A stretch of 64,000 nucleotides of DNA from Phaseolus vulgaris. Its lineage: Eukaryota > Streptophyta > Magnoliopsida > Fabales > Fabaceae. Below, in pieces: positions 61,967 through 64,000 of the stretch. A program made the translations under genes and the position numbers. The DNA is taken from the NCBI RefSeq assembly GCF_000499845.2, contig NC_023749.2, positions 26,509,621-26,573,620 on the forward strand, read 5' to 3'. The notes under the pieces are model-generated. The model made no database searches. It was not told the origin of the DNA and worked only from the letters and a program-made list of their open reading frames with translations. Every line of letters begins with the position of its first letter. The first letter of the stretch is position 1.

Positions 61967-63060
61967 AATTGTACGGTAATGGCGTTCTCACGCTAAAAGG
62001 CACATGCTTTGTTTATGGTGGAAACAGTTGAACAGACAAGGGGGCACTCTTTCCCTAAAGAGGGTTTTTAACGAGGCCACCCAATTAAAGAAAAATTTCC
62101 AGCATATAAAGTGTTCTCAAGTATTAAAGTTAAAATCCTCCTTGCCCCAGGTGCAAGTGCAGGTGATTAGTTAGGCCCTACTTGCCCTAGGCGCAAGTAC
62201 TGGCACCGATCTAAGTCTTCTTCACCCCAGGTGTGAGCGCAAGCAGAAAGGTTTGAAAGGCCAGGGGTGCTAGTAAGACCAAGAGAAGGAAAGGGAAGGT
62301 TTTGACAAAACGTCCTTACCCACTTGGCATGCACCAATATTGGCCCAGTAAAACTCTCAGTAAGAAAACCTTTCTCACCCCAGGAGTGAGACAGGGAGTG
62401 ATCGACTCAACCCGCCAAAGGGTGATGACCTCGGGAAAGGGAAAGGGGTTAGCGAGAAACACTTCCTTTTCCCCAAGATGAGGCCTCACTTTGAGCAATC
62501 GATGTCAAGGTCCTTTATGCACTTAGCGCTAGAGCGACAGAGAAAGCTAAGTAAGGACTAAAGAGCGATCACCGATGAGTCGTCAGTAATTGGCTAGTAG
62601 TACAAAGCAGCGCACGAGGACTGTTAAACACCAAGCTGAGGGAACAGCCAGTCGAGATCATGCAGATCGCGCTAAGCCTGAGTTGGTTAACACTTAGTCG
62701 CGCGCAAAGAGAAGAGAAGCAGATCGCGCTAAGCCTGAGTTGGTTAACACTTAGTCGCGCGCAAAGAGAAGAGAAGCAGATCGCGCTAAGCCTGAGTTGG
62801 TTAACACTTAGTCGCGCGCAAAGAGTAAGAGAAGCAGATCGCGCTAAGCCTAAGCTGGTTGACACTTAGTCGTGTGCGAAAGGAAAGGCAAAGCCCAAGA
62901 TCGCGCTGAACCTAAACTAGCTAACAGTTAGTCGCACACATAAAGGTAAGTGGAGTCCAAAGAAAATACAAAGAAAAATTGAGCAATCGAAACCAAGGTA
63001 TATCACCAGAGATGTTCATACAATTGTCAGTTACAAAGAGTTGAATGGTGCAGAAACATA
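61967..63060 (+). other. Tat-A copy 2 spacer with 57-bp repeats
   Basis: Counterpart of 7494-8640. Four to five units of the 57-bp repeat at 62662-62938. No gene seen. Confidence 0.72.
62662..62938 (+). repeat. ~57-bp tandem repeat, Tat-A copy 2
   Basis: Same units as 8192-8470 (cagatcgcgctaagcctgag). The first three are here almost identical to each other, more so than in copy 1, which suggests local homogenisation. Confidence 0.87.
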
Positions 63061-63063
63061 AGG

Positions 63064-64000
63064 TTACAAAATGAAACTTTGTACAGAAGAAGTCAAAATT
63101 ACAGAAGGAAGAGATTCAGGAGTAGGAGGCTTGAGTTTCCCATCTACCACCGAGTGATGAATGCTGAATTGCGCAAGGTCCAGTTCTGGAAGGACGCAGC
63201 GGATTTGCTCGAGCGCCAGCTCGAATCCATCAATGAGGGAATCGGCGCCCACGTTCATCAAGTCCTCTTTCTCCGCCTCCAGACTTCGCCTCGAAGCCTC
63301 TGCAGCATCCCTCTGCGTGGTAAGGGTAGCAAGGGAGGAGGCAGCCTCAGACAGCTTGCCCACTGCCTCCTCAAGCTTCTTTTCGGCGGCAGCAGTTGCC
63401 TCCTTGGCGGCCTTGAGCATCTCTACCCGCTGAGAATCCTGTTGGCGTAGGGAGGAGTTCTCAGCCTTTAACTCCTCCACCATCTGACTCCGTTCGAGCA
63501 AAGAGGAATTCTCAGCCTGTAACTCTGCCACTTTCCAGTCCAGAGGACCAACAGTCTGCCCCATCAAGATCTCCATCTTGATGGTCTCCTGGACCTGCAG
63601 CAAGTACTCCCTCCTGGCCTTCTCCACCATGCCTCGCATCAGCTCGACAGACCCCTGAGCGGCTTCAAGGTCACTGTGCAGCGACTCGTTGTCGTGCTCA
63701 AGTTCCTTCACCCTTTTCTCCAGGACCTTCTGCTTGCGATGCTGGTTGGAGAACTCCAGCGAGAGCACCACCTGCTTGGCAAGGTGTGCGTCTATCTCCT
63801 CCCCGCTCCAGTCGACGAGCTCCCCATTGCTGATGTGCTGTCGCACCATGGAGATAACTCTGCTGAAGTTCTCATGGTTGGCTCCAGTGTTGCTTGGGCG
63901 CGAGCCAGACCCACCATGTTCAGCATTGGCGGTGGAGATTGTCATTGGAGGCGGGGCACACTCTTTTGAGCAGAACACCCCCAGCAGGGTGAGCGGATGA
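63064..64000 (-). CDS. Tat-A copy 2 antisense gene, coiled-coil exon (partial)
   Basis: Counterpart of exon 2 in copy 1. The window ends inside the exon. A 1-bp deletion near 63120 (aggag against agggag) removes the stop used in copy 1 (...KLKPPTP) and adds 17 residues. Another 1-bp loss near 63966 (cttttgag against ctttttgag) shifts the frame upstream of KECAPPPMT. The coiled coil between them is conserved residue for residue with few changes. Confidence 0.78.
   Translation of the reverse strand, partial: HPLTLLGVFCSKECAPPPMTISTANAEHGGSGSRPSNTGANHENFSRVISMVRQHISNGELVDWSGEEIDAHLAKQVVLSLEFSNQHRKQKVLEKRVKELEHDNESLHSDLEAAQGSVELMRGMVEKARREYLLQVQETIKMEILMGQTVGPLDWKVAELQAENSSLLERSQMVEELKAENSSLRQQDSQRVEMLKAAKEATAAAEKKLEEAVGKLSEAASSLATLTTQRDAAEASRRSLEAEKEDLMNVGADSLIDGFELALEQIRCVLPELDLAQFSIHHSVVDGKLKPPTPESLPSVILTSSVQSFIL

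Larger units (their letters stand above)
55264..64000 (+). mobile_element. Tat-A copy 2 (right end outside the window)
   Basis: Collinear with copy 1 from the LTR through gag, pol, spacer, 57-bp repeats and the antisense gene. It is inserted into B4 after aagttttc. Visible differences from copy 1 are few. It has its own 1-bp frameshift near 58706, but lacks the one at 5919. Confidence 0.94.

Noticed and set aside
62569..62869. Frames with repeated LSLSWLTLSRAQR peptides across the 57-bp repeat of Tat-A copy 2
   Set aside because: These are translations of three nearly identical 57-bp units (19 codons each); copy 1 does not preserve the frame.
1..64000. Any host single-copy gene
   Set aside because: Every protein-like frame I could recognise belongs to a retrotransposon, and the remaining gaps are leaders, LTRs, satellite or rDNA spacer.

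Overview
This window is repeat-dense plant nuclear DNA, with no host protein-coding gene that I can recognise. It consists of LTR retrotransposons nested in one another, a ~178-bp satellite array and a broken piece of 45S rDNA. The 18S fragment is plant-type and the element types are plant-specific (Tat-lineage Ty3/gypsy with two RNase H domains, and gypsy elements primed by initiator tRNA-Met). A legume of the Vigna/Phaseolus group is my best guess, partly because rDNA-spacer subrepeats of about this length living as satellite DNA are known in mung bean (from memory, unverified). The setting looks like pericentromeric or rDNA-flanking heterochromatin.

Layout. 1-804: AT-rich ~100-bp tandem repeats. 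805-12758: Tat-A copy 1, with LTRs, a gag-protease-RT-RNase H-archaeal RNase H-integrase polyprotein broken by one frameshift, and a spliced antisense gene between pol and the 3' LTR. 12759-22156: an old tRNA-Met-primed gypsy element (D), interrupted by a non-autonomous element B1 (14082-18517, TSD ATGCA) and a reverse solo LTR (18914-19577). 22157-23594: satellite block 1. 23595-39297: a B-family LTR, split by a full Tat-C element (24139-33782) and followed by B2, whose 3' end is deleted. 39298-43852: satellite block 2. 43853-49752: B3, a reverse non-autonomous B element (TSD CAAGT), which itself contains a Tat-C solo LTR (48200-49361, TSD CTAGC). 49753-51180: satellite blocks 3 and 4 around a reverse solo B LTR. 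51181-53482: rDNA spacer, a Pol I promoter-like site, the external transcribed spacer and 640 bp of 18S pseudogene. 53483-55263: a truncated reverse B element (B4). 55264-64000: Tat-A copy 2, running off the window.

The four satellite blocks join in phase when the insertions are removed. They therefore look like one original array (roughly 38 monomers) lying directly upstream of the rDNA promoter fragment, that is, a relic of an rDNA intergenic spacer later filled by retrotransposons.

The most striking coding signal is the antisense gene of the Tat elements. It occurs in two Tat families, with a PF04195-like first exon, an intron at the same position and phase, and a coiled-coil second exon. 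In Tat-A its predicted protein starts MARLKQTAR, eight of nine residues identical to the N-terminus of histone H3. A second notable signal is a patchwork gag/protease/integrase reading frame, with all catalytic centres lost, that is shared by three separate non-autonomous B elements.
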